The notes beneath the pieces were generated by a model. The model had not been told where the DNA came from, made no database searches, and was given only the letters and a program-made list of their open reading frames with translations. A DNA stretch of 20,744 bases, from assembly GCA_035258565.1 (NCBI GenBank), contig DATFXF010000418.1, positions 1 to 20,744 on the forward strand, given 5' to 3'. This stretch comes from DATFXF01 sp035258565 (GTDB lineage Bacteria; Acidobacteriota; Terriglobia; Acidiferrales; UBA7541). Made by a program: the position numbers and the translations under genes. Shown one piece after another: positions 15,064-20,744 of this stretch (within the stretch, counting starts at the first letter, position 1; every line of letters begins with the position of its first letter).

Positions 15064-16055
15064 AGAACGCAGCACCTCCGCTGACTCCGCTTTTGGCCAT
15101 AGTGGGGCCGACCGCCTCCGGCAAGTCAGCGCTGGGCGTCTGGCTGGCGGAGCGGCTGGGCGGAGAGGTAATCGCCTGTGATTCGACTCAGGTCTACCGC
15201 TACTTCGACATTGGCACGGCCAAGCCGACGCCCGAAGAACAGCGCGGAATCCCGCACCATCTGACCAATTTGCTCGAGCCAGAAGAGGTTTTCACTGCAG
15301 GGGAGTATCGCCGGCGCACGCTGGCGGTCCTGGAAGATTTGCGCCGGCGCAACCGGCGGCCCATCCTCACCGTGGGCACGGGGCTCTACCTGCGCGCCTT
15401 GCTCGAGGGTTTGGCGGATGCGCCGGAGCGCTCCGAGGAGCTGCGCGCGCGGCTCGAGGCGCGGGCCCGCAGCCGCGGCCCTACGTATCTGCATCGCCTC
15501 CTGGCCCGTCTCGACCGCACCGCGGCTCGGAGAATCGCGCCGCGAGACCAACCGAAGCTGATCCGCGCCATCGAGGTTTGCCTTCTGGCTGGCAAACCGA
15601 TTACGGAGGTCCACGGAGCCGGCAGGCAGGGGCTCCTAGGCTTTGCGCCACTGAAGATTGGGCTCCTGCCGCCGCGAGCTGCGCTTTACGAGCGCATTGC
15701 GCGGCGCGTTAGAGCTATGCTGGCCCAGGGATGGCTCCTAGAGGTGAAGGGGCTTCTCGCGCGAGGTCTTCCTCGGACGGCCAAACCGTTCGAATTCATT
15801 GGCTATCAGGAGTTGTGCGCACACTGTATGGGCCAGATGAGCTTGCCAGAGGCGATCGAAGCCATCGAGCAGGCCACGCGCCACTACGCCAAGCGGCAGA
15901 TCACCTGGTTTCGCAAGGAGGCGGGTGTCCGGTGGTTCAAGGGCTTCGGCGATGAGCCCGAAACGGCCGAGGCAGTTCTCGAGTACGTCGAGCGGCACCT
16001 CTCTGAGGGGGTCAAGGGGCTTCCGGCTCGCGCGCAAACCGCCGAGGGCGTATAA
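15060..16055 (+). CDS. miaA: tRNA dimethylallyltransferase MiaA
   Basis: A 331-aa enzyme that transfers a dimethylallyl group to N6 of adenosine 37 in tRNAs reading UNN codons. The P-loop is GPTASGKS (16-23). The catalytic aspartate is D41 in DSTQVYR, followed by DIGTAKPTPEEQ and GIPHHL. The usual GGTGLY motif appears as VGTGLYLRAL (105-114), a Gly-to-Val change at its first position. DQPKLIRAIEV and the C-terminal FEFIGYQEL and RHYAKRQITWFRK blocks are typical and intact. The ATG at 15060 starts the protein just before the P-loop and overlaps the micro-ORF stop. An upstream in-frame extension to 14898 overlaps the TonB-like gene and is not favoured. Confidence 0.97.
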   Translation: MKNAAPPLTPLLAIVGPTASGKSALGVWLAERLGGEVIACDSTQVYRYFDIGTAKPTPEEQRGIPHHLTNLLEPEEVFTAGEYRRRTLAVLEDLRRRNRRPILTVGTGLYLRALLEGLADAPERSEELRARLEARARSRGPTYLHRLLARLDRTAARRIAPRDQPKLIRAIEVCLLAGKPITEVHGAGRQGLLGFAPLKIGLLPPRAALYERIARRVRAMLAQGWLLEVKGLLARGLPRTAKPFEFIGYQELCAHCMGQMSLPEAIEAIEQATRHYAKRQITWFRKEAGVRWFKGFGDEPETAEAVLEYVERHLSEGVKGLPARAQTAEGV

Positions 16056-16175
16056 TCCACGGTGGATGAAGTGCGGTCGACCAGAGCGCCTTGCCCCGCG
16101 CCTTCGGACACGGGCCCCGGGGAGAGAAGTTGTGGCCGACCGATCCTCCTTGGCTTTCCTCAGCGCTTCCCACGG

Positions 16176-17483
16176 ATGAAGACCACTCGAACGACCGATA
16201 CCCGCGAACGCGTGCTCCTGGTCGGCGTCGGCATAAAAAGGCCGTCGCGCGTGCCGGGGATCCCGGCGGGTGAGGTGGAACGCGAATCGCTGGCCGAGCT
16301 CGCAGAGCTGGCGCGCAGCGCCGGCGCGGAAGTGGCGGCCACCATCTTCCAGATGCGCGAGGAGCTCGATCCGGCCACGGTGATCGGGCGGGGAAAGCTC
16401 CGAGAGCTCGAAACCGAAGCACGACTGCGCCAGGCCCCGCTCGTGGTCTTTGACCTCAACCTCAGCCCGGTTGAGCAGCGCAACATCGAACGCGCGACGC
16501 ATTGCCGGGTGATTGATCGTACCCAGTTGATCCTCGACATCTTCGCGAGACACGCGCGCAGCCGGGAAGGCCAGCTTCAGGTGGAACTTGCGCAGTTGAA
16601 TTATTTGCTGCCACGCCTGGCCGGACGCAGCACCGAGCTCTCCCGACTCGGCGGCGGAATCGGCACGCGCGGCCCCGGTGAGCAGAAACTCGAGACGGAC
16701 CGCCGGCGCATCCGCGACCGCATCCGCCGCATCGGGCACAGCATCGAGACCCTGCGTCGCCAGCGCTCGCTTCGCCGGGAGGCGCGGCAGGCTGTGCCGC
16801 TGGGCACTGTGGCTCTGGTCGGCTACACGAACGCCGGGAAATCTACGCTCTTCAATGCGCTCAGCCGCGCTCAGGTGCGCGTTTCGCCGAAAATGTTTGC
16901 TACGCTCGATCCCACCGTGCGCGCAGTGCGCCTGCCGTCGAATCGCCGCGTGCTGCTCTCGGATACGGTCGGATTCATCCGCGACCTGCCCGCGGGGTTG
17001 CTTAAAGCGTTCCGCGCCACCCTCGAAGAAGTGCAGGAGGCTCGACTGATTCTCCACGTCACCGATATCTCGAACCCTCGCCATGCCGAACAGGACGCCG
17101 AGGTGGTGAAAGTGCTCGCCGATCTGGGCGTGGAAACACAACCGCGACTGCATGTCTTCAACAAGATCGATCGCCTCGCCCCCGCCGAGGCATCTCAGCT
17201 GGTCGGACAGAACGGCGCCAATGAAAACGTGTTTGTTTCCGCGCTCGAGGGAACGGGCCTCGAAGAGCTCCTCGAGCGCACCGACCAGGCCTTGCAGGTG
17301 GACCCGCTCGTGCGCCTGGAGTTCCGCGTGCCGTTGAGCGACGGCCGCACGTTGGCGCTGGTGCACGGGCTCGGCCGCGTGCTGCGCTCGGAGGTCTCGG
17401 ATACGCAGATGGTCATCGAGGCCGAATTGCCGGCATCCATCGCGCGTCGCTTAAAGCTCAATCCGGGTACGGCACCCGCCTGA
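16176..17483 (+). CDS. hflX: GTPase HflX
   Basis: A 435-aa ribosome-associated GTPase. The N-terminal HflX domain contains ATVIGRGKLRELE and DLNLSPVEQRNIE, then the long helical RTQLILDIFARHARSREG and LSRLGGGIGTRGPGE blocks. The G domain has G1 GYTNAGKS (216-223), G3 DTVG (263-266), and G4 NKID (329-332). HflX binds the 50S subunit and splits stalled ribosomes; in some bacteria it acts in heat stress. The start at 16176 places the HflX domain (ERVLLVGVG) near the N-terminus. The frame is also open to a GTG at 16062 that would add 38 residues of non-family sequence, so either start is possible. No strong ribosome site precedes either. miaA followed by hflX is a frequent pairing, classically with hfq between; no hfq is seen here. 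Confidence 0.95.
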   Translation: MKTTRTTDTRERVLLVGVGIKRPSRVPGIPAGEVERESLAELAELARSAGAEVAATIFQMREELDPATVIGRGKLRELETEARLRQAPLVVFDLNLSPVEQRNIERATHCRVIDRTQLILDIFARHARSREGQLQVELAQLNYLLPRLAGRSTELSRLGGGIGTRGPGEQKLETDRRRIRDRIRRIGHSIETLRRQRSLRREARQAVPLGTVALVGYTNAGKSTLFNALSRAQVRVSPKMFATLDPTVRAVRLPSNRRVLLSDTVGFIRDLPAGLLKAFRATLEEVQEARLILHVTDISNPRHAEQDAEVVKVLADLGVETQPRLHVFNKIDRLAPAEASQLVGQNGANENVFVSALEGTGLEELLERTDQALQVDPLVRLEFRVPLSDGRTLALVHGLGRVLRSEVSDTQMVIEAELPASIARRLKLNPGTAPA

Positions 17484-17536
17484 GCGGTGGAACTCGTGGT
17501 TCGGGCCCCTCGTATCGATTAGCAGGAGGTGCAAGC

Positions 17537-17737
17537 ATGGTGGGTTTTCTGCTGTGGTGCATCCTGCTGGTGCTCTGCTGGCCCATCGCTCTGCTTGCGC
17601 TGGTGGCCTACCCGTTCGTGTGGCTGCTCTTGCTACCGCTGCGCCTGATCGGGATCGCCGTGCACGGAGTTTTCGAATTGCTGCGGGTGCTCATCCTGCT
17701 CCCTGCGCGCCTTCTTGGGGGCCTGAGCCGCGCCTGA
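17537..17737 (+). CDS. 66-aa hydrophobic membrane protein, unknown
   Basis: A small gene with a very strong ribosome site (AGGAGGTG) seven bases before the ATG, 53 bases after hflX. The protein is nearly all hydrophobic: one span from about residue 3 to 32 (FLLWCILLVLCWPIALLALV) with a further hydrophobic segment VWLLLLPLRLIGIAV, then an amphipathic end with HGVFELLRVLILLPARLL. Two membrane helices are likely. I do not recognise a family and give no function. The strong start signal and composition make it a real gene rather than chance. Confidence 0.7.
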   Translation: MVGFLLWCILLVLCWPIALLALVAYPFVWLLLLPLRLIGIAVHGVFELLRVLILLPARLLGGLSRA

Positions 17738-17779
17738 GCACGAGCCCGCTCGCCCCGAACAGTGCCCGCCCACCGGACC

Positions 17780-17806
17780 TTGTGGAAAACGTTGTGGAAA
17801 TTGTGG
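17780..17806 (+). repeat. three TTGTGG direct repeats, DnaA-box-like on the reverse strand
   Basis: TTGTGG occurs at 17780, 17792 and 17801. The first two continue as TGTGGAAAA and TGTGGAAAT. On the other strand these read TTTTCCACA and ATTTCCACA, close to the DnaA-box consensus TTATCCACA. The sequence match is seen; any DnaA binding is inference. Confidence 0.35.
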
Positions 17807-17883
17807 CCCCCGATGAACTGGGTTCCCTACGGCCAGGCACACCTCGGTGCTCGAGAGCAATCCTCATCCGCAATATAAGTATT

Positions 17884-17912
17884 TTGACTTCAATGAGTTC
17901 AGGAACTATATG
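17884..17912 (+). promoter_or_regulatory. promoter-like pair upstream of pgsA (distal)
   Basis: TTGACT (17884-17889), a 17-base spacer, then TATATG (17907-17912): 5/6 and 4/6 matches to sigma70 consensus, in an AT-rich island. It points toward pgsA about 220 bases away. The -10 box lies inside the loop of the inverted repeat 17896-17924. Confidence 0.4.
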
Positions 17913-17924
17913 GGAACCTGAACT
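17896..17924. promoter_or_regulatory. 8-bp inverted repeat with 13-base spacer (operator-like)
   Basis: AGTTCAGG at 17896-17903 and its exact complement CCTGAACT at 17917-17924 are spaced 13 bases, so half-site centres are 21 bases apart, about two helical turns. The dyad covers the candidate -10 box TATATG, as a repressor operator would. As RNA it would form an 8-bp stem with a 13-base loop. Confidence 0.4.
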
Positions 17925-18061
17925 TGACCAGTTGTTGGTTTAAAGCGGCTCGAAGCACTCGGCGGATTTTGCACAGGTTTGCAGCAGGGCTTCACTGCTC
18001 ATTTCGAGTGCATCTCGATTGTCCGGGTCCGGTCGAGCGCCGCGGAATCCCGCGGCGGGCG

Positions 18062-18090
18062 TTGACTGACACGGGGTGGGAGTCTATAGT
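18062..18090 (+). promoter_or_regulatory. sigma70-type promoter of pgsA
   Basis: TTGACT (18062-18067), exactly 17 bases, TATAGT (18085-18090): each box matches five of six consensus bases. The predicted transcript starts near 18097, about 37 bases before the pgsA ATG. Confidence 0.6.
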
Positions 18091-18133
18091 GGGGGCGCTT
18101 GGTTGGTGGTGCGCTCCGGTCTGCGGGTTACCC

Positions 18134-18760
18134 ATGAACCTGCCCAACAGCCTGACCATTCTGCGCATTTTCTTTATTCCCTTGCTGGTTGTTGTCCTGC
18201 TGACGCGCCAGCCCAACCTGGTTTTCTGGGGCTTCCCGATGCACTTTGAGGTCTGGGGAGTGCTGATTCTGCTGGCTGCCGCCACGACCGACTGGGCCGA
18301 CGGATATTTTGCCCGGCGGCGCAGCCAGGTGACTACGCTCGGCATCCTGCTCGACCCGATTGCCGACAAGTTGCTCATCTCTGCGGCGTTCATTTCGCTC
18401 GTGGAGATGCAACTTGTTCCGGCGTGGATGGTGGTAATCATCGTGGGGCGCGAGTTCATCGTGCTGGGCTTGCGCAACATCGCTTCGGCGGAGGGCTTCA
18501 CGATTCAGGCCTCGGCGCTCGCCAAGACGAAGATGGTCTTGCAGGTGCTCGCCGTCTGTGCCGTCATCCTGGGAGGCAAGTACGTGCCGTTCAAGCCTCT
18601 GGGCATCCTCCTCGTCTGGCTCGTGGTGGTGAGCGCGATCGGGTCCGCGGTGCAGTATTTCATGAAATTCTGGAGCCAGGTGGACGACCGCGTCAAACAG
18701 CGGCGCCGCCTGCGGCTCCTGGAGCGTGCGAAGAAACCTCAGGATGTCGCCACTCTGTAA
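18134..18760 (+). CDS. pgsA: CDP-diacylglycerol--glycerol-3-phosphate 3-phosphatidyltransferase
   Basis: A 208-aa integral membrane enzyme that joins CDP-diacylglycerol and glycerol 3-phosphate to give phosphatidylglycerol phosphate. The complete CDP-alcohol phosphotransferase signature is present: D53, D56-G57, A60-R61, G70, D74 and D78. Around it lie about five or six hydrophobic segments (IFFIPLLVVVLL, EVWGVLILLAAA, LLISAAFISLVEM, MVVIIVGREFIVL, VLQVLAVCAVIL, LLVWLVVVSAIGSAV). MNLPNSLTILRI is the typical PgsA start, so ATG 18134 is used although the frame is open upstream. A cardiolipin synthase of the same fold is the alternative, less likely from the N-terminus. The 3' end overlaps the AMMECR1-family gene. 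Confidence 0.93.
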   Translation: MNLPNSLTILRIFFIPLLVVVLLTRQPNLVFWGFPMHFEVWGVLILLAAATTDWADGYFARRRSQVTTLGILLDPIADKLLISAAFISLVEMQLVPAWMVVIIVGREFIVLGLRNIASAEGFTIQASALAKTKMVLQVLAVCAVILGGKYVPFKPLGILLVWLVVVSAIGSAVQYFMKFWSQVDDRVKQRRRLRLLERAKKPQDVATL

Positions 18761-19325
18761 CGACGAGCGCCGCGCGCTGCTCGAACTGGCCCGGCGAGCC
18801 ATCGTCGAAGCGGTTGGCCACGGGCGCGTCTTGGATTTCCCGCCGCCCACCGGCGCGCTTGCCCAGCCCCGGGGGGCGTTTGTCACCCTGCATCGCGGCG
18901 GTCGGCTGTGCGGCTGCATCGGGCAGCTGGGGGGCTCTCCTGAGTCGCTCGCGACAACCGTGGTTCACTCGGCCATTGGCGCGGCCCGCGAAGATCCGCG
19001 CTTCTCGCCAGTGCGCCCGGAAGAGATCGGGGAGCTCGAAATCGAAATTTCCGTCCTCTCCCCGCTCGAGGCTGCGCACCCAGAATCCGTCGAAGTGGGG
19101 CGGCACGGGATTCTCATCGCCCGGGGCTCATTCCGCGGCGTGCTTCTTCCGCAGGTAGCCGTCGAGCATCGCTTCACGCGTGAGCGCTTCCTCGAAGAGA
19201 CCTGCGCCAAGGCAGGGCTTGAACCGGGTGCATGGAAAGACCCCGCCACCAGCGTGTTTGTCTTCACTGCGGAAGTTTTCTCCGAGGCGGACTTCCAAGA
19301 TCGACGCCAGGTCCGTGCTGGCTAA
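18744..19325 (+). CDS. AMMECR1-family protein (AmmeMemoRadiSam system protein A)
   Basis: A 193-aa protein of the AMMECR1 fold. Family blocks are GAFVTLHRGGRLCGCIGQL (about 45-63), the central AAREDPRFSPVRPEEI, ELEIEISVLSPLE, and GILIARGSFRGVLLPQVAVE, then WKDPAT near the end. The family signature LRGCIG appears as LCGCIG (55-60), with Cys in place of Arg. Biochemical role of the family is unclear; in bacteria it is often encoded beside Memo and a radical-SAM protein, neither of which is here. The ATG at 18744 lies inside the last codons of pgsA (17-base overlap), so the two genes are coupled; a GTG at 18726 is an alternative. Confidence 0.9.
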   Translation: MSPLCNDERRALLELARRAIVEAVGHGRVLDFPPPTGALAQPRGAFVTLHRGGRLCGCIGQLGGSPESLATTVVHSAIGAAREDPRFSPVRPEEIGELEIEISVLSPLEAAHPESVEVGRHGILIARGSFRGVLLPQVAVEHRFTRERFLEETCAKAGLEPGAWKDPATSVFVFTAEVFSEADFQDRRQVRAG

Positions 19326-19411
19326 TGCCTTTGAGCTTGTCGATTCGGGCGCCCTGCCGGCCCGCAGGGGGCCCGCCAAAGGGCGGTTCACGGCACCCGA
19401 CAGAGGCAAAC

Positions 19412-19452
19412 AGAGCTCCGGCAAAAATGCTGCCGGAGCTCTTTCTTCGTTT
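19412..19452. terminator. strong hairpin terminator, probably bidirectional
   Basis: AGAGCTCCGGCA (19412-19423) and TGCCGGAGCTCT (19431-19442) form a perfect 12-bp stem with a seven-base loop, followed on the plus strand by TTCTTCGTTT. It lies between the convergent AMMECR1-family and secreted-protein genes. On the minus strand the stem is followed by TGTTTG, so it may serve both. Confidence 0.85.
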
Positions 19453-19489
19453 GCGGACTGCGGGGTGAAAGCTGGAGAGGGCGACGAGC

Positions 19490-20338
19490 CTATTCCGTCT
19501 CGACGTAGTCCCCCGGATAGATCTCGCGCAGGCTCAGAGTGATCAGCAAAGTCGAGGCATTCGGGCTAACGCGCAGCACGATTCCTTCGCCCAGAGTTTC
19601 GCGGGGCAGCTCATCTTCCTTGTAGCTCCGCGGGGCACTGCCGAATCCGTACAGCCGGGTGGCGATGCCGGGAGTCTGGTAAGCGGACTGGTTTCGGGTA
19701 CCCTGATAGCGGAAGATGCGGAAGTAGTCGCCCACCTTAACCCCCTGCGCGCTTCCCAGGTTGACGTAAACAATGGAATTCGTTCCTGCTTCTTGGGTGA
19801 AGAATCTCGTCGTCACGACCATCGCCTTGGCCTTGCCGCTGGCCGGAGCGAAGCGGTCGAACTTCGCGGCGTCATGCAAGGGGGGCGCCGGGCGTTCGAC
19901 GAAGGGTAGCACAATGTCGCCGCGCTGCATGTAGTCACACGAAAAAGCTACTTCGGCGATCGAGGTATTCTGCTGGACGTTGATCACGCGCAGCCGACCG
20001 AGATCCGCATAGGTCTGGCCCATCGCTCGGAGGAGGCTCGGTTGCCCAGAGAACCACTTCACCTCCAGGGGGTCCTTTACCGGGCGCATCACCAGGAACT
20101 CATCGCCCACCTTTGCGCCCTGGGCTGAGCCTTTGTTGATGTACACCACGTCGCCTTGCTCGAAGCTGACCTTGCAGTTGGACTGCTCGCCGGAGACGAG
20201 GTAAGTATCGTAGGGCACCCTTTCAGTGGTCACCATCCCCGAGCAATAGACGTCGCTGGTCTTAGGCCCTTGCTGCGCGGCGGCCAGGGCGGTGGCCAGC
20301 AGAAAAGACAGTCCCAGGAAGCCTCGTCTCGCGCCCAT
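19490..20338 (-). CDS. secreted protein with duplicated GSAQGxKVGD domain, unknown
   Basis: A 282-aa exported protein. MGARRGFLGLSFLLATALAAAQQ is a clear signal peptide. The mature part contains two related halves. The first starts VVYINKGSAQGAKVGDEF (about 64-81) and ends at MQRGDIV (about 137-143). The second starts IVYVNLGSAQGVKVGDYF (about 189-206) and ends at IYPGDYV (about 273-279). A VINVQQNTSIAEVAFS strand in the first half corresponds to VLRVSPNASTLLITLS in the second. The turn-and-strand pattern recalls C-terminal domains of FlgT-like secreted proteins, but this is weak and no function is assigned. Cysteines at 32, 55 and 134 could form a disulphide. AAGGAG lies nine bases before the ATG at 20338. 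The gene diverges from aroD. Confidence 0.75.
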   Translation of the reverse strand: MGARRGFLGLSFLLATALAAAQQGPKTSDVYCSGMVTTERVPYDTYLVSGEQSNCKVSFEQGDVVYINKGSAQGAKVGDEFLVMRPVKDPLEVKWFSGQPSLLRAMGQTYADLGRLRVINVQQNTSIAEVAFSCDYMQRGDIVLPFVERPAPPLHDAAKFDRFAPASGKAKAMVVTTRFFTQEAGTNSIVYVNLGSAQGVKVGDYFRIFRYQGTRNQSAYQTPGIATRLYGFGSAPRSYKEDELPRETLGEGIVLRVSPNASTLLITLSLREIYPGDYVETE

Positions 20339-20363
20339 AGACGATACTCCTTCTCGGTCCGTT

Positions 20364-20379
20364 GCTCGCGTGTGCGAGC
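20364..20379 (-). promoter_or_regulatory. hairpin in the 5' leader of the secreted-protein gene
   Basis: GCTCGC (20364-20369), GTGT, GCGAGC (20374-20379): perfect six-base arms with a four-base loop, between the presumed transcript start and the ribosome site. It could be an RNA hairpin or a protein site. Confidence 0.35.
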
Positions 20380-20394
20380 GGCAAGCTCGATTCG

Positions 20395-20423
20395 ACGCTA
20401 ACAAACGCTCCTGGGAGCGTCAA
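20395..20423 (-). promoter_or_regulatory. candidate promoter of the secreted-protein gene
   Basis: Read on the minus strand: TTGACG (20423-20418), a 17-base spacer and TAGCGT (20400-20395). The -35 matches 5/6, the -10 only 3/6. The predicted start lies about 50 bases before the ATG at 20338. The 16-base palindrome at 20405-20420 fills the spacer. Confidence 0.3.
20405..20420. promoter_or_regulatory. 16-base palindrome in the divergent promoter region
   Basis: ACGCTCC, TG, GGAGCGT: perfect seven-base arms around a two-base centre, located between divergent genes and within the spacer of the minus-strand promoter candidate. The compact arrangement suits a dimeric regulator's operator. Confidence 0.4.
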
Positions 20424-20441
20424 CCATCCCCCACCGCGCGC

Positions 20442-20470
20442 TTTACACATTGGATACCGCATGGTAGAAG
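20442..20470 (+). promoter_or_regulatory. candidate promoter of aroD
   Basis: TTTACA (20442-20447), 17 bases, TAGAAG (20465-20470): 5/6 and 4/6 matches to sigma70 boxes, about 34 bases upstream of the aroD TTG start. Confidence 0.35.
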
Positions 20471-20503
20471 CCCTGTTTCCCTGTTGGTTAGGGGAGGCGC
20501 CGC

Positions 20504-20744
20504 TTGCTGTTCGGCCGAGATCGCATCTGCGCCGTGGTTGCCGCGCGAACCGCAAAAGAAATGGCCCGCCAGCTCCGCCGTGCCCTGCGCTTGACGCGTA
20601 CCGTCGAGCTGCGCCTCGACTGGCTGCGGGACGACCGCGAGCGACTGCTGTTCGTCGGTTGGCTGGGCAGCCATCACCCCAAGGCTACCCTGATCGGAAC
20701 CTGCCGGCGGCGGCTAGCGGGGGGTCGTTTTCCGAACGACATCC
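20504..20744 (+). CDS. aroD: type I 3-dehydroquinate dehydratase, N-terminal part (runs off window)
   Basis: The first 80 codons of a plus-strand gene. The frame is closed by TAG at 20489. The first start is TTG at 20504, six bases after a strong GGGGAGG, which explains why an ATG-based search would miss it. The protein reads RDRICAVVAARTAKEMARQL, then TVELRLDWL, then LIGTCRRRLAGGRF. The ELRLD segment corresponds to the substrate-binding E-x-R-x-D strand, and the TCRRRxxGG segment to the TxR...GG loop, of class I dehydroquinate dehydratase, third step of the shikimate pathway. The Schiff-base lysine lies outside the window. It may be fused to shikimate dehydrogenase downstream, as in some bacteria; this cannot be seen. 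Confidence 0.75.
   Translation, partial: MLFGRDRICAVVAARTAKEMARQLRRALRLTRTVELRLDWLRDDRERLLFVGWLGSHHPKATLIGTCRRRLAGGRFPNDI

Larger units (their letters stand above)
17738..18133. other. 396-base non-genic stretch between the small membrane gene and pgsA
   Basis: No frame here looks like a complete gene. The stretch holds three TTGTGG direct repeats (17780-17806), an AT-rich island (about 17865-17945) with a promoter-like pair and an 8-bp inverted repeat, and a sigma70-type promoter directly before pgsA (18062-18090). A 34-codon open stretch (17817-17918) has protein-like composition but no start signal. Confidence 0.6.

Noticed and set aside
16051..16056. TATAAT at the miaA stop codon, possible hflX promoter
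   Set aside because: No -35 at usual spacing and the bases are explained by the Val-stop codons; co-transcription is simpler.
15738..17366. A 542-codon minus-strand frame opposite miaA and hflX
   Set aside because: Long only because of codon bias; it spans two confirmed genes and has no recognisable motif.
17554..17943. A plus-strand frame overlapping the small membrane protein and the following gap
   Set aside because: Its first half is a frame shadow of the membrane gene and it has no ribosome site; the later part is unsupported.
1..20744. tRNA, rRNA, CRISPR arrays, insertion sequences, phage genes or defence genes
   Set aside because: No cloverleaf-like sequence, regular spaced repeat, transposase or terminal inverted repeat was seen by eye on either strand.

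Overview
The window is GC-rich, densely coding chromosomal DNA from a Gram-negative bacterium. I infer an uncultured Acidobacteriota-type organism. The reasons are lipid A genes (fabZ-lpxA-lpxI plus a Gfo/Idh/MocA oxidoreductase), a TonB-like protein, many secreted metallopeptidases and the codon and base style. No rRNA or other phylogenetic marker is present, so this is family-level pattern recognition. I see no phage, transposon, CRISPR array, tRNA or rRNA.

Left part (1-3255, minus strand): reading leftward along transcription there is a small unknown protein, a class IV PLP aminotransferase, an FHA-GAF-PP2C (RsbU/SpoIIE-type) phosphatase, and the first 60 codons of a secreted amidohydrolase that runs off the window. 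Hydrolase block (3454-10409): an M28 lipoprotein peptidase (+), a large M1-type aminopeptidase (-), a TPR plus peptidase-MA-like gluzincin gene (+) and an M20 carboxypeptidase (-). The gluzincin gene is split by a one-base frameshift at its third zinc ligand. A hairpin terminator separates the first convergent pair.

Central operon (10478-17737, plus strand): a candidate promoter precedes fabZ, lpxA, lpxI, a Gfo/Idh/MocA oxidoreductase, a TonB-like protein, a 26-codon membrane micro-ORF, miaA, hflX and a 66-aa membrane protein. Five junctions are 4-base ATGA/GTGA overlaps, implying translational coupling. The first four genes make or modify the lipid A precursor. The TonB-like protein presumably energises outer-membrane transport, miaA modifies tRNA and hflX rescues ribosomes.

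Right part (17738-20744): a 396-base non-genic stretch holds TTGTGG repeats, an AT-rich island with a promoter/operator-like dyad, and a good sigma70-type promoter for pgsA. pgsA overlaps an AMMECR1-family gene, followed by a 12-bp stem terminator shared with a convergent gene for a secreted protein with a duplicated domain. Divergent from that gene, the 5' end of a type I 3-dehydroquinate dehydratase (aroD) begins at a TTG and leaves the window.

I do not see a clearly new defence or mobile system. The most unusual items are the coupled 26-aa membrane peptide, the exact 15-residue tandem repeat in the TonB-like protein, the frameshift inside a metalloprotease active site, and the operator-like dyad upstream of pgsA.
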